In this document: in pieces, positions 34,004-42,428 of the stretch
How positions within the stretch are numbered: position 1 is the first letter of the stretch
How the letters are laid out: every line of letters starts with the position of its first letter
DNA from: Candidatus Omnitrophota bacterium
GTDB lineage: Bacteria; Omnitrophota; Gorgyraeia; Zapsychrales; Zapsychraceae
Length of the DNA stretch: 46,146 bases
Assembly: GCA_018812705.1 (NCBI GenBank)
Contig: JAHJCZ010000052.1
Location: 1-46,146 of the forward strand
Reading direction: 5' to 3'
Made by a program: the position numbers and the translations under genes
Notes under the pieces: generated by a model
The model's input: only the letters and a program-made list of their open reading frames with translations
What the model was told of the DNA's origin: nothing
The model's database searches: none

Positions 34004-35680
34004 TTATTTATAGCCCCAAAAGACATAAAAAGCTTCCATCAACTTTTCTGCTTCATTATCCCTCTTGTTTGCTCTATACAATGTGAGAGCTCGCCCCAGA
34101 TACATTCTTGCCTCTTTTTCCTTCCCCAGAAAAGCGTATATACCAGCTAAATTATAATAGCTCTCAGCAAAATTAGGATCGATCTCAGTTGCCTTTTCAA
34201 AATTCAGCATGGCTTTTTTAAAATTGTTTACCTCCATATAACTCTCAGCCAATACAAAATGTGCATCAGGATCATTCGGCCTTAGCTTTACGACAATTTC
34301 AAGCTCTTCAATAGCTTTCCAGGCTTCTCCATTCCTGAGGTAAAGAAATCCCAGCTTTCTATGCATAATCGGATGTCGAGGATTAACCCTTGCCTCAGCT
34401 TTATATAAAGAGAAGTCATTCTTTATTTGCTCATTACGCATCAATGTCTGTTTAAAAAAGAATCCTATATAAAATATCAGCGCTAAAATGCTCAAGAATT
34501 TAAAAATATTTTTTGAAAATATGTTTTTATGATTAAACGGAGCTAAGATCATAAGCGACAAGAGCAAGCAAAATGCTAAAGAACCAGGATAAAGATACCT
34601 CTCAGCAAAGTAACATTCGGTCGGAATAAAATTCATTACGGGCAAAAGACTAATGTAAAACCATCCAACGCAGAAAGAGACCACCTTGTTTATTTTATAA
34701 AATTTTATTCCTACAATAATTATTGCCGCAGTAAAAAATAGCGAAAGCATTACTTGAGGATCAAGAATTGACTGCATTAAAACTTCCGTTTTATCAAAAT
34801 AGTGCCAGTTAACTGAGAATATTCCCGGAGATATCTCATGGTTCGATGTCAAAACTATTGGATAGAACAATATCACAACATACTTGGCAAGTGCCTTTAT
34901 AACTACAAGCATTGTCAAATAAAAACTACCAAAAAGGTATATCCCTCTTGCCAGCGACCCGGCAATAGAAAACTTTAAGACTGCATATATAAAAGAAACA
35001 ATAAAGAACGGCAAGGTTTTAAAGAACATACTCCTTTTTTTAGAGCAAGAACCATTAAAACAAAGTTCGTAGAATAAAAGAAATAAAGGTAAAGTGATAA
35101 CAAGTTCATGCGTAAAGATCGCAAGAAGCGCAAACAATACTGCAAGGAAGTAATTCTTATCCCACTTACCTTTTATGCTTCCAACTTTGGTATAAAAATA
35201 GAACGATGCAAAAAACCAAACAACACCCGACGTATCAACGCTGCCAGTCGGTGGTGTTATAGCCTCAACGTGAACCGGATGAATACCAAAGAACAAACCG
35301 CATAAAAAAGCAGCAGGCACATTGGCTGTTAAGCGCAAAGCAATTTTAAAAACAAAAATAGTGCCTATCAAATGTATCAATAACCCGACAACATGATGCC
35401 CAAAGACGTTAAGCCCCCACATATTATAGTTAAAAGCGTGCAAACATGTTTTAAGCGGTGAGTAAACCCCCTCTTCTCCAACAGGCTGATTGTGCGGACC
35501 AAAAAATTCCGGAAAGTTATTCAAATCCTGGATCAAAGGCCAATCAACGATAAAGAGCGAATCATCAACAATGAACTCATTTCCCAAAGAATTACTGAAC
35601 GCGGCTATTGTTGCGATCACGATAATAACAACACAAATTAGCTGATTATTGAATACTGAACTTATATTTAGTTTTGACAT
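34004..35680 (-). CDS. TMTC-like membrane glycosyltransferase with C-terminal TPRs (copy 2)
   Basis: The 558-residue protein has about 10-12 membrane helices up to residue 410. The first outer loop has the acidic pair of GT-C enzymes (IVDDSLFIVDWPLIQ), followed by IHLIGTIFVFKIAL and FFGIHPVHVEAITPPTG, a segment shared with TMTC O-mannosyltransferases. Three TPR units follow (HRKLGFLYLRNGEAWKAIEE, AHFVLAESYMEVNNFKKAML, SYYNLAGIYAFLGKEKEARM). It is a paralog of the protein at 36379-38073. It follows the GT2 gene by 5 nt. It probably moves sugars from a lipid carrier to a periplasmic or surface target. Confidence 0.88.
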   Translation of the reverse strand: MSKLNISSVFNNQLICVVIIVIATIAAFSNSLGNEFIVDDSLFIVDWPLIQDLNNFPEFFGPHNQPVGEEGVYSPLKTCLHAFNYNMWGLNVFGHHVVGLLIHLIGTIFVFKIALRLTANVPAAFLCGLFFGIHPVHVEAITPPTGSVDTSGVVWFFASFYFYTKVGSIKGKWDKNYFLAVLFALLAIFTHELVITLPLFLLFYELCFNGSCSKKRSMFFKTLPFFIVSFIYAVLKFSIAGSLARGIYLFGSFYLTMLVVIKALAKYVVILFYPIVLTSNHEISPGIFSVNWHYFDKTEVLMQSILDPQVMLSLFFTAAIIIVGIKFYKINKVVSFCVGWFYISLLPVMNFIPTECYFAERYLYPGSLAFCLLLSLMILAPFNHKNIFSKNIFKFLSILALIFYIGFFFKQTLMRNEQIKNDFSLYKAEARVNPRHPIMHRKLGFLYLRNGEAWKAIEELEIVVKLRPNDPDAHFVLAESYMEVNNFKKAMLNFEKATEIDPNFAESYYNLAGIYAFLGKEKEARMYLGRALTLYRANKRDNEAEKLMEAFYVFWGYK

Positions 35681-35685
35681 GAACT

Positions 35686-36372
35686 TTACAATCTATTGAA
35701 CTTTAATTTTAATGTATCTATAAAAGTTGGCATTCCATGCTTTATTATACCAAAACTTCCCCTTTGCCAGCCTCTTGCCTCAAAAGGTATTTCTTTTATT
35801 GAAAAGCCTTTTTCTAAAGCTTTCTTAAAGATCTCTATATGAAAAACAAATCCCTCTCCAGCTAAATTAATCTCATCTAAGACGTTTTTTCTAAAAGCAA
35901 CAGATCCAGAACCAATGTCACTAACTCTGATCTTAAAGAGCAACCTACAAAGAAAATAATAGGCTCTGCTGGTGGTCTTACGGATAAGACCGACTTGATT
36001 CTTTTTTCCCATATATCTAGAAGCGACGATAATATCGCTGTTTTGCAGCTCTTTTAATAGAACCTTAATAACTTTTTCTCCGAAAGGCAGATCGCAATCA
36101 CAATAAACAACATTATCCCCCTTTGCATCTTCAAACAATCTTTTCAACGTAAAGCCAAGGCCCCTGTTTGTTCCATTTTCAAAATACCGGACCTTTTCAA
36201 ATCCTTGTGATAACATTTTTAATATCTCACAAGATCCATCCGTGCTCCCATCATCTCTTAACAATATTTCATAATCAACACAAAGAGACTCCATATACCT
36301 CACAATTGAACGAATCGCTTTTTCCACCAAGTTCTTTGAGTTATATATTGGAATAACTATTGATACTTCCAT
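35686..36372 (-). CDS. Family 2 glycosyltransferase (dolichyl-phosphate-mannose synthase-like)
   Basis: A 228-residue GT-A enzyme: SIVIPIYNSKNLVEKAIRSI at the start, the nucleotide-binding DDGSTDGS, and the DXD-like DCDLP. It lacks the C-terminal membrane helices of larger polyprenyl-phosphate synthases but keeps GSGSVAFRKNVL and FEARGWQRGSFG. It probably makes a polyprenyl-phosphate sugar used by the two flanking TMTC-like proteins. The gene is packed between them with gaps of 5 and 6 nt, so it is certainly in the same operon. Confidence 0.92.
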   Translation of the reverse strand: MEVSIVIPIYNSKNLVEKAIRSIVRYMESLCVDYEILLRDDGSTDGSCEILKMLSQGFEKVRYFENGTNRGLGFTLKRLFEDAKGDNVVYCDCDLPFGEKVIKVLLKELQNSDIIVASRYMGKKNQVGLIRKTTSRAYYFLCRLLFKIRVSDIGSGSVAFRKNVLDEINLAGEGFVFHIEIFKKALEKGFSIKEIPFEARGWQRGSFGIIKHGMPTFIDTLKLKFNRL

Positions 36373-36378
36373 AATTTT

Positions 36379-38073
36379 TTACTTTTCTGTTAGATTAAAA
36401 TAGTCCCTAAAGGCTTTTTCCAGCTCTGCCGCTTGCTCGAGACGACCCTGTTTTCTAAAAAGTCCTAATGCCTTAATTAAGTTCTCTTCTGAAGACGTAG
36501 TCAATCCCAGAAAAGCATAGATGCCTGCTAAATTATAATAAGCATCGGCAAAATCTTTGTCCAAGGCTACTGCTTTGTTAAAATTTTTAATGGCATTTTT
36601 ATACTGACCAACATCTTGATAAGCATTACCTAAAGAAAAGAAGGTCACTGGATCATCGCCTTTCAACTTCACGGATTTTTGAAAACTATTTATTGCATCA
36701 TCAATCCTGCCAGCTTTAGAATAAACCAATCCAAGGTCATGCCTCATCAAAGCACTATCAGGATTTGCCTTTACCGCTGATTCATAAAGAGAAACATCAT
36801 CAAACCATTCCTTATTCCTGATCAAAGATCTCGCGGAAAAAAAAGACACGGCGATCATTACTATCCAAAAGCAAGTTATTGAGCTATTCAGTTTATCTTT
36901 TTTATATATATTTCTCAGAATCAACCCTGACAATAAACAAACCCCGAGAAGCCCGGGATACATATACCTTTCACCAAACAACACTCCACTCGGAATAATA
37001 TTTAACACTGGAAGTAAACTGATAAAGAACCATCCTATACAGAAAGTTATTAACCTATTGTCTTTCCAAGATCTTATAGCTATCCACAAGATCAAGCTCA
37101 ATACTAACAATGATATTACAATTTGAATATCAAATATTGATTGCGATAAAACGGCTGCTTTATCAAAATCACTAAACGCAAAAGAACTTATTCCTTCGGA
37201 TATCTTATGATTGTGTGTTAAAACAACTGGTAAGAAACAAATAAAAACATACTTTGCAAAAGCCTTTATCATAATAAGCAGAGTCAAATAAAAACTGTCA
37301 TAAACATATGCGCCTCTAGTAATTTCATTTAAAACCGAATATTTGGCAAAAACATAGAATAGAACAATAAGAAAAAACGGCAAAAGCTGCAGGATCTTTT
37401 TGCCAAGAGCGATCTTTTTATCACCAAGGCAAATATCATACCATAGCAATAAAACCGGAAGAGAGATCGCAAGTTCGTGCGTAAACACAGCGATAATTGA
37501 CAACAATAATGCAATATAGTATTTTTTGCTACTGAATAAGTTTTGGCCTTTATCATCTCTGGATAATACATAATAATAAACCGCGGAAAAAAGAAATACA
37601 ATTCCTATCATATCAACACTTGCTGTCATATAGGTTATTGCCTCAACTTGAAGCGGGTGAACCCCAAAGAACAATCCAGCAATGAATGCAATAAAATTAT
37701 CTTTCGATAAATGCAGTGATAACTTATAGACAAATAGGATACCTGTAAAATGTATCAATAAAGAAACAACGTGGTAACCATAAGGTGCTAAACCAAACAA
37801 GGAGTAATTTATCGCATGAAAAAATGTCTTTAGTGGAGAATAGATCCCTGCTTGCCTGGGCATCGGGACATAATCCACAAAGAATTTACTAAAATTATCC
37901 CAATTTTGTATCAATGGCCAATTTACTATAAAGTCATGATCATCCATAACAAATTGATTGCCAAAGATATTTATTCTCGACAATAAAACAATAATAAATA
38001 TCGCAACAACAGCAAACATTTTATTATTTACTATTCTATCAATATTATTCATAATTTTTTTACGCATAAGCAC
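36379..38073 (-). CDS. TMTC-like membrane glycosyltransferase with C-terminal TPRs (copy 1)
   Basis: This 564-residue paralog of the 34004-35680 protein has the same layout. The acidic loop is VMDDHDFIVNWPLIQ, the shared core is FFGVHPLQVEAITYMTASVDM, and the C-terminal TPRs include RHDLGLVYSKAGRIDDAINS, FSLGNAYQDVGQYKNAIKN and YYNLAGIYAFLG. The start given is a GTG with GAGG in front; an ATG two codons later (38067) is the other option. The gene begins one nucleotide after the radical SAM stop. GT-C enzymes of this type transfer mannose or other sugars from a polyprenyl-phosphate donor. Confidence 0.88.
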   Translation of the reverse strand: MLMRKKIMNNIDRIVNNKMFAVVAIFIIVLLSRINIFGNQFVMDDHDFIVNWPLIQNWDNFSKFFVDYVPMPRQAGIYSPLKTFFHAINYSLFGLAPYGYHVVSLLIHFTGILFVYKLSLHLSKDNFIAFIAGLFFGVHPLQVEAITYMTASVDMIGIVFLFSAVYYYVLSRDDKGQNLFSSKKYYIALLLSIIAVFTHELAISLPVLLLWYDICLGDKKIALGKKILQLLPFFLIVLFYVFAKYSVLNEITRGAYVYDSFYLTLLIMIKAFAKYVFICFLPVVLTHNHKISEGISSFAFSDFDKAAVLSQSIFDIQIVISLLVLSLILWIAIRSWKDNRLITFCIGWFFISLLPVLNIIPSGVLFGERYMYPGLLGVCLLSGLILRNIYKKDKLNSSITCFWIVMIAVSFFSARSLIRNKEWFDDVSLYESAVKANPDSALMRHDLGLVYSKAGRIDDAINSFQKSVKLKGDDPVTFFSLGNAYQDVGQYKNAIKNFNKAVALDKDFADAYYNLAGIYAFLGLTTSSEENLIKALGLFRKQGRLEQAAELEKAFRDYFNLTEK

Positions 38074-38074
38074 T

Positions 38075-39694
38075 CTATGCCTCAGTTAAAACTTGATTTT
38101 GTTCCTCTTTCAAAATCTGCTTCTCATATTTGGGAGGGTAAAAACCATATTCTATATTATCAAGTATTTTAGTACCACCAGGAACTTTTATCGATAATTT
38201 ATTCATAACAAAACGATACATATGATACAAATAGTATTTTGCATAAGAAGTATGATCTATATCGAATTTAGCTAAACCACAAACAAGGTCAACAATAAAA
38301 GTAAGTGCTCCACAAATACTGGCAGGAAGCTTCTTGATAACCTGAGCATTTAATTTCTTCCTTAAAGATCTAGGCATATTAACCATTAACTTAAAGATCA
38401 ATTCATACGCCTTATATGTTCTTAATTTATCTGGATCAATAAGACGGTTGCTTCTAGTAAAAGTATCAAAATTATGTCCTTCTTCTAATCTATCTATTTC
38501 CTCATCCGTTATGATCCCTTCTTTGTGACATTGAGAAAGCATCTCAGTGCCTGGATATAAATTCACCCAATAAGTTTGCACTCGATAAGGAGGGTACTCA
38601 TCATAGAACTGCTTCGCTTTTTCTTGAGCTTCGATCGGTTCTAAGGGTAGCCCGAACATATGATCAAATTTCGCGCGAATTTTATACTTATCCATAAACT
38701 TTATGGCCTTTTCTACATCGTAAATTGTTTCGCTGCGATTTAAAAATCTCTTTTTGTATTCATCGTCCATGCTTTGAACGCCAATTTGAGCTGATCTACA
38801 TCCAGATCCCGAAAGCCACTTTGCAACATCTTCATCTATACATTTAATATGTGTAAATATCTGATAAGAAACACCTATTTCTTTTTTATATTTATCAGCA
38901 AACTCCTTTAACCACTTTTTATTAAGAGTAAAAACATCATCAAAAAATTCAACTAACTTGAAATTATATCTTTTCTTCGCGATTTTCAATTCGTACAAAA
39001 GATGGTCTACGCTTCTATATCTCACATATCCTGAGCTTGACTCTTGGGGCAAGTTAGCGAAAAAGCTATTAAAACAAAATGTACACCTATAGGGACACCC
39101 TCTTGAACCCATCGTTATATAAGTTTCATTATATTGCATATGATCTTCCCATATTGTCTTGTCAAATATCGGAAGCGAATCCAGGTCCTGAATAAAACCA
39201 TCCTGCTTGCCGGCAATGATATTTCCGTCAGGCAATCTAAATCTAGTATTGATAATAGGATTTCTCTGCCCGCCTTGGTCTATTGCCTTTAATATTTCAA
39301 GAAAAGCAATATCTCCTTCACCAACACAGACATAATCTATTTCGGGATTTGCAATTACGCGATCAGGAACGGCCGTTGAGTGAACTCCACCAAAGACTAT
39401 CTTCACTTTTGGTAGTGAACGCTTTGATTCTTTTGCAACATGTAGCATCCATCTATATGTGCCTGAAATGGGAGAAAAAACAAGGACATCCGGCCTGCGG
39501 CGTTCAATTTCCTTTAATACCGATTGCGTATCATCAAAAGCTGATGAAAGAAAATCATGGGTCAAATGACATCTGTCATTAAATAAAGAAACACTAAAAA
39601 CAAGATCGACCTCATGGCCCTGCTCCTTTGCCAGTGCCGACAGAAGACTCACTCCAAGTTGTTCCCACCCTATTCCTACAAATGTTATATGCAT
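38075..39694 (-). CDS. B12-binding-type radical SAM enzyme
   Basis: The 539-residue protein has an N-terminal cobalamin-binding-like Rossmann domain (1-160): MHITFVGIGWEQLGVSLLSA, VLVFSPISGTYRWML, IVFGGVHSTAVPD and the common VGEGDIAFLEIL. The classical DxHxxG cobalamin motif is not clear, so cofactor binding is uncertain. The radical SAM motif CPYRCTFC is present (about residue 200). Its C-terminal third holds no recognised domain. It leads the glycan operon. Related enzymes methylate or rearrange lipids, sugars or peptides; the substrate here is unknown but may be a lipid or glycan made by the following genes. Confidence 0.88.
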   Translation of the reverse strand: MHITFVGIGWEQLGVSLLSALAKEQGHEVDLVFSVSLFNDRCHLTHDFLSSAFDDTQSVLKEIERRRPDVLVFSPISGTYRWMLHVAKESKRSLPKVKIVFGGVHSTAVPDRVIANPEIDYVCVGEGDIAFLEILKAIDQGGQRNPIINTRFRLPDGNIIAGKQDGFIQDLDSLPIFDKTIWEDHMQYNETYITMGSRGCPYRCTFCFNSFFANLPQESSSGYVRYRSVDHLLYELKIAKKRYNFKLVEFFDDVFTLNKKWLKEFADKYKKEIGVSYQIFTHIKCIDEDVAKWLSGSGCRSAQIGVQSMDDEYKKRFLNRSETIYDVEKAIKFMDKYKIRAKFDHMFGLPLEPIEAQEKAKQFYDEYPPYRVQTYWVNLYPGTEMLSQCHKEGIITDEEIDRLEEGHNFDTFTRSNRLIDPDKLRTYKAYELIFKLMVNMPRSLRKKLNAQVIKKLPASICGALTFIVDLVCGLAKFDIDHTSYAKYYLYHMYRFVMNKLSIKVPGGTKILDNIEYGFYPPKYEKQILKEEQNQVLTEA

Positions 39695-39945
39695 ATTATT
39701 AAATCTTTCTCTTCTGGCTACTGCCTTACTAAGTATGACATTGCTGTCCTATTGGCACAACAGAATTTAGGTTGTATTTTACTTCATTTGGCAGGTTTTG
39801 AAAAGAGTCATCTAATGCAACTTTAACATTATTTTTCTCAGCATTGACGACCTTTTGATTAGTTTAGACAGCTTTATACCATGATGTAAGCATAGCCAGT
39901 TCCCCCTAGACATTTTAAAAAAGAAGAGCAAAGTAATTTCATGTT

Positions 39946-40725
39946 CTATTGAAACAATAAATCCGAAGCATCTAATATTTCTTTTTCATCAATAAATTCA
40001 ACAAACTTATTAATCCCTTCTTTCTCTGAAATTCTCTGAGTGACCTTTGCCCTTTCACCGCTTCTTTCGGTATATAAAATATATTTAACATCTTTAGTTT
40101 TCTCTATTCTCTTTAGTTTTCCGATAGCAACATCCCCGGAAATATCATTAAGGCCAAGGGCGATGACAACTAGATCAGGAACATCCATTATAATTCGCTT
40201 AATAGCTGAGGACGCACTTTGTGCAGTATTCACCATGTATCCTGACTCAAGAAATGCAATGGCGATCTTGTTTAATGTCTTTGAATCATTTTCAACAATA
40301 CAAACTTTTCTGGCCCTTCTTTCATCAGAGCCCCTTTCTCGCTGGACCGACCCAGAGTACTTCTTTATTATAGCCCCTCCTTCTTTGAAGAGCTCATTTA
40401 AGTCAAATGGTTTTGCCATAAAACCATCAACATCTAGATCACGAAAAAGCTGTTCCATATTTGCCCGCGCGGTGAGGACAAGAACCGGATATTTCGGTTT
40501 CTCATTTGCACCTTTTATCTTCTCATAAAATTCCAATCCATTCATCCTAGGCATATTCATATCAAGGATAATGAGATCCGGCTTTACTGTCTCTAATTTT
40601 TCTAATCCGTCAAGCCCATCAACAGCAGTTACCACATTGAACCCTTCAGCTTTAAATTTGTATTCAATAGTGTCTCGCAAATCCTCTTCATCGTCTATAA
40701 TCAACAATGTTTTAGGATTACTCAT
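39946..40725 (-). CDS. Response regulator with two receiver domains
   Basis: The start at ATG 40725 is set by AAAGGAG and overlaps the stop of the kinase gene upstream (259 residues). The first receiver (about 1-125) has IIDDEED, phospho-acceptor Asp in LIILDMNMPRMNG, VLTARA and AKPFD. The second (about 140-255) starts VCIVENDSK but has VVIALGLNDISG in place of the usual Asp-containing strand. It therefore may be unable to accept phosphate at that site and may act as a dimerisation or docking domain. No output domain is present. Confidence 0.9.
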   Translation of the reverse strand: MSNPKTLLIIDDEEDLRDTIEYKFKAEGFNVVTAVDGLDGLEKLETVKPDLIILDMNMPRMNGLEFYEKIKGANEKPKYPVLVLTARANMEQLFRDLDVDGFMAKPFDLNELFKEGGAIIKKYSGSVQRERGSDERRARKVCIVENDSKTLNKIAIAFLESGYMVNTAQSASSAIKRIIMDVPDLVVIALGLNDISGDVAIGKLKRIEKTKDVKYILYTERSGERAKVTQRISEKEGINKFVEFIDEKEILDASDLLFQ

Positions 40726-41891
40726 ATTGACTCCTTTCGTCTTTCTTGAATAGGTAAAAGAAAACAAAAGCTGCTTCCTTTACCCTCTTCGGATTCAACC
40801 CAAATTTTACCTCCATGCCTGTTAACAATTTCTTTGCAAATGGCCAATCCTAAACCAGTGCCTCCTACATGTTTTATAGATTCTCCTATCTGCTGAAACT
40901 TTTGAAACAATTTATCAATATCTTCAACTTTTATACCTGGCCCGGTATCTTTTATACGTATTTCAATACTATTGCTTTCTTCTAAATTATTGCAAGAAAT
41001 AGTGATCCCACCACTTTCTGTAAATTTTATAGCATTGCTTATAAGATTATTCAAAACCTGATGCATTTTATCTACATCAACCGGGACCTTTGGAAGCTCT
41101 TGTGCTATCTCACACTTTAGATACAGCCCCTTCTCTTTTGCTACATAACTTTGTGTTTCAACAACTTCATTAAGGACTATACCCATATCACTAAATATAA
41201 TATTTAATTGTGTCTTTCCGGATTCCATTTTTGTTAGATCTAAGATATCATTTATAAGCCTGTTCAAACGGTCTACATTACTCCTTGTTTTGTTTAAGAA
41301 TTTAGCCTGATCTTCGCTTAGCGGTCCTGGAGCACCACTTAAAACAAGATCAACTGTTGACTTAATAGACGCTAAGGGCGTGCGAAGCTCATGTGAAACC
41401 GTCGAAGAAAAGTCTTTTTGAACTTCATACATACTTTTTAATTTTCTATTTAAGATCTCTAGTTCTTCATTCTTTATTTTTGTTGAATCAAAAAGATTTC
41501 TATTCTCAATAACAAGGTCATAATGTTTAATGGCTTGGCGCACTGCTCCTTTTAGTTCATCGGAATTCCATGGCTTATTTATAAAACGGTATACACCGCC
41601 AAAATTGATAGCATCTTCAGCTGATTGAATATCCGTATGCCCTGTAATAAGTATTCTCATTACGTCAGGATATTTCTCTTTTACCTGCTTTAAAAATTCA
41701 ACTCCGGTAATATCAGGCATGCGCTGATCACTCATCACAAGCTTGATCTTCTCTTTTTCAAGCATTTTCATAGCTTCCTTGTGATCGGTAGTGGTAAAAA
41801 CGCCAAAATCCTCTTTGAAAAATAATCTTTCTAAAGATTCCAATATATTCTGTTCATCGTCTAATACTACAACTTTGATGTCTTTGCTCAT
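40722..41891 (-). CDS. Receiver-kinase hybrid (REC-HisKA-HATPase)
   Basis: The 389-residue soluble protein has an N-terminal receiver of the RpfG-like type (DDEQNILESL, MSDQRMPDITGVEFL, ILITGHTDIQSAEDAIN, NKPWNSDEL). It has a linker and a kinase: HELRTPLASI, ISNAIKFTE, DTGPGI and GGTGLGLAICKEI. The order REC-then-kinase makes it a phosphorelay hub that can be modulated by an upstream kinase, likely the 852-residue sensor. It overlaps the double-receiver gene, and follows the CBS gene by 39 nt. Confidence 0.94.
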   Translation of the reverse strand: MSKDIKVVVLDDEQNILESLERLFFKEDFGVFTTTDHKEAMKMLEKEKIKLVMSDQRMPDITGVEFLKQVKEKYPDVMRILITGHTDIQSAEDAINFGGVYRFINKPWNSDELKGAVRQAIKHYDLVIENRNLFDSTKIKNEELEILNRKLKSMYEVQKDFSSTVSHELRTPLASIKSTVDLVLSGAPGPLSEDQAKFLNKTRSNVDRLNRLINDILDLTKMESGKTQLNIIFSDMGIVLNEVVETQSYVAKEKGLYLKCEIAQELPKVPVDVDKMHQVLNNLISNAIKFTESGGITISCNNLEESNSIEIRIKDTGPGIKVEDIDKLFQKFQQIGESIKHVGGTGLGLAICKEIVNRHGGKIWVESEEGKGSSFCFLLPIQERRKESI

Positions 41892-41930
41892 TTTAAACTC
41901 TCCAAATTCTTCTCATTATAATTTTTTTCT

Positions 41931-42404
41931 TCATCTTTTTGGTGACACCTGATTTTCTTTTGCATAAAAGGCATTTATTACATCACGCCTACCGATAACG
42001 CCAATTATTTCTTTACCTGAAACAACCGGCAATGTGTGTATGTTCTTATCACACATCAACTTTAGAGCTTCAAAAAGCGACGCATCTTTAGAAGCAAAAA
42101 AAACCTTAGTTGTCATAATATCCTTAACAAAGACCTTTTCGCCTACCCGTTGTTCAGATTCATCTTTAATTTTTTCTATTATATTCCTCATTACTTCAAA
42201 TAGATCAGTAGCTGTTACAATACCAATTATCTCTTTATTGCTATTTACCACAGGCACACCGCTTATTTTAAACCTCATTAATAAATGAGCTAGATCAGTA
42301 ACTGACGTTTCTCTTGTTGTCGTTATAGCAAATCTCGACATTATATCTTTAACTTTAATCATATTAAGGGTTGTATTAATTTCTTTTAGGTTCTCAATAT
42401 CCAT
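41931..42404 (-). CDS. CBS-domain pair protein
   Basis: A 157-residue protein with two CBS repeats: VKDIMSRFAITTTRETSVTD with GVPVVNSNKEIIGIVTATDLF, and VKDIMTTKVFFASKDASLFE with HTLPVVSGKEIIGVIGRRDV. CBS pairs bind adenine nucleotides and report energy state. It lies inside the signalling operon, 24 nt after the big sensor kinase, so it may adjust the kinase or transporter. A ribosome site (GAGG) precedes the ATG. Confidence 0.94.
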   Translation of the reverse strand: MDIENLKEINTTLNMIKVKDIMSRFAITTTRETSVTDLAHLLMRFKISGVPVVNSNKEIIGIVTATDLFEVMRNIIEKIKDESEQRVGEKVFVKDIMTTKVFFASKDASLFEALKLMCDKNIHTLPVVSGKEIIGVIGRRDVINAFYAKENQVSPKR

Positions 42405-42428
42405 ATCAAATACCTCACTTGAGTTTAT

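Noticed and set aside
39695-39945. Possible c-di-GMP or other riboswitch in the gap upstream of the radical SAM gene
   Set aside because: No conserved core sequence of GEMM-type or other known riboswitch was recognised on the minus strand.
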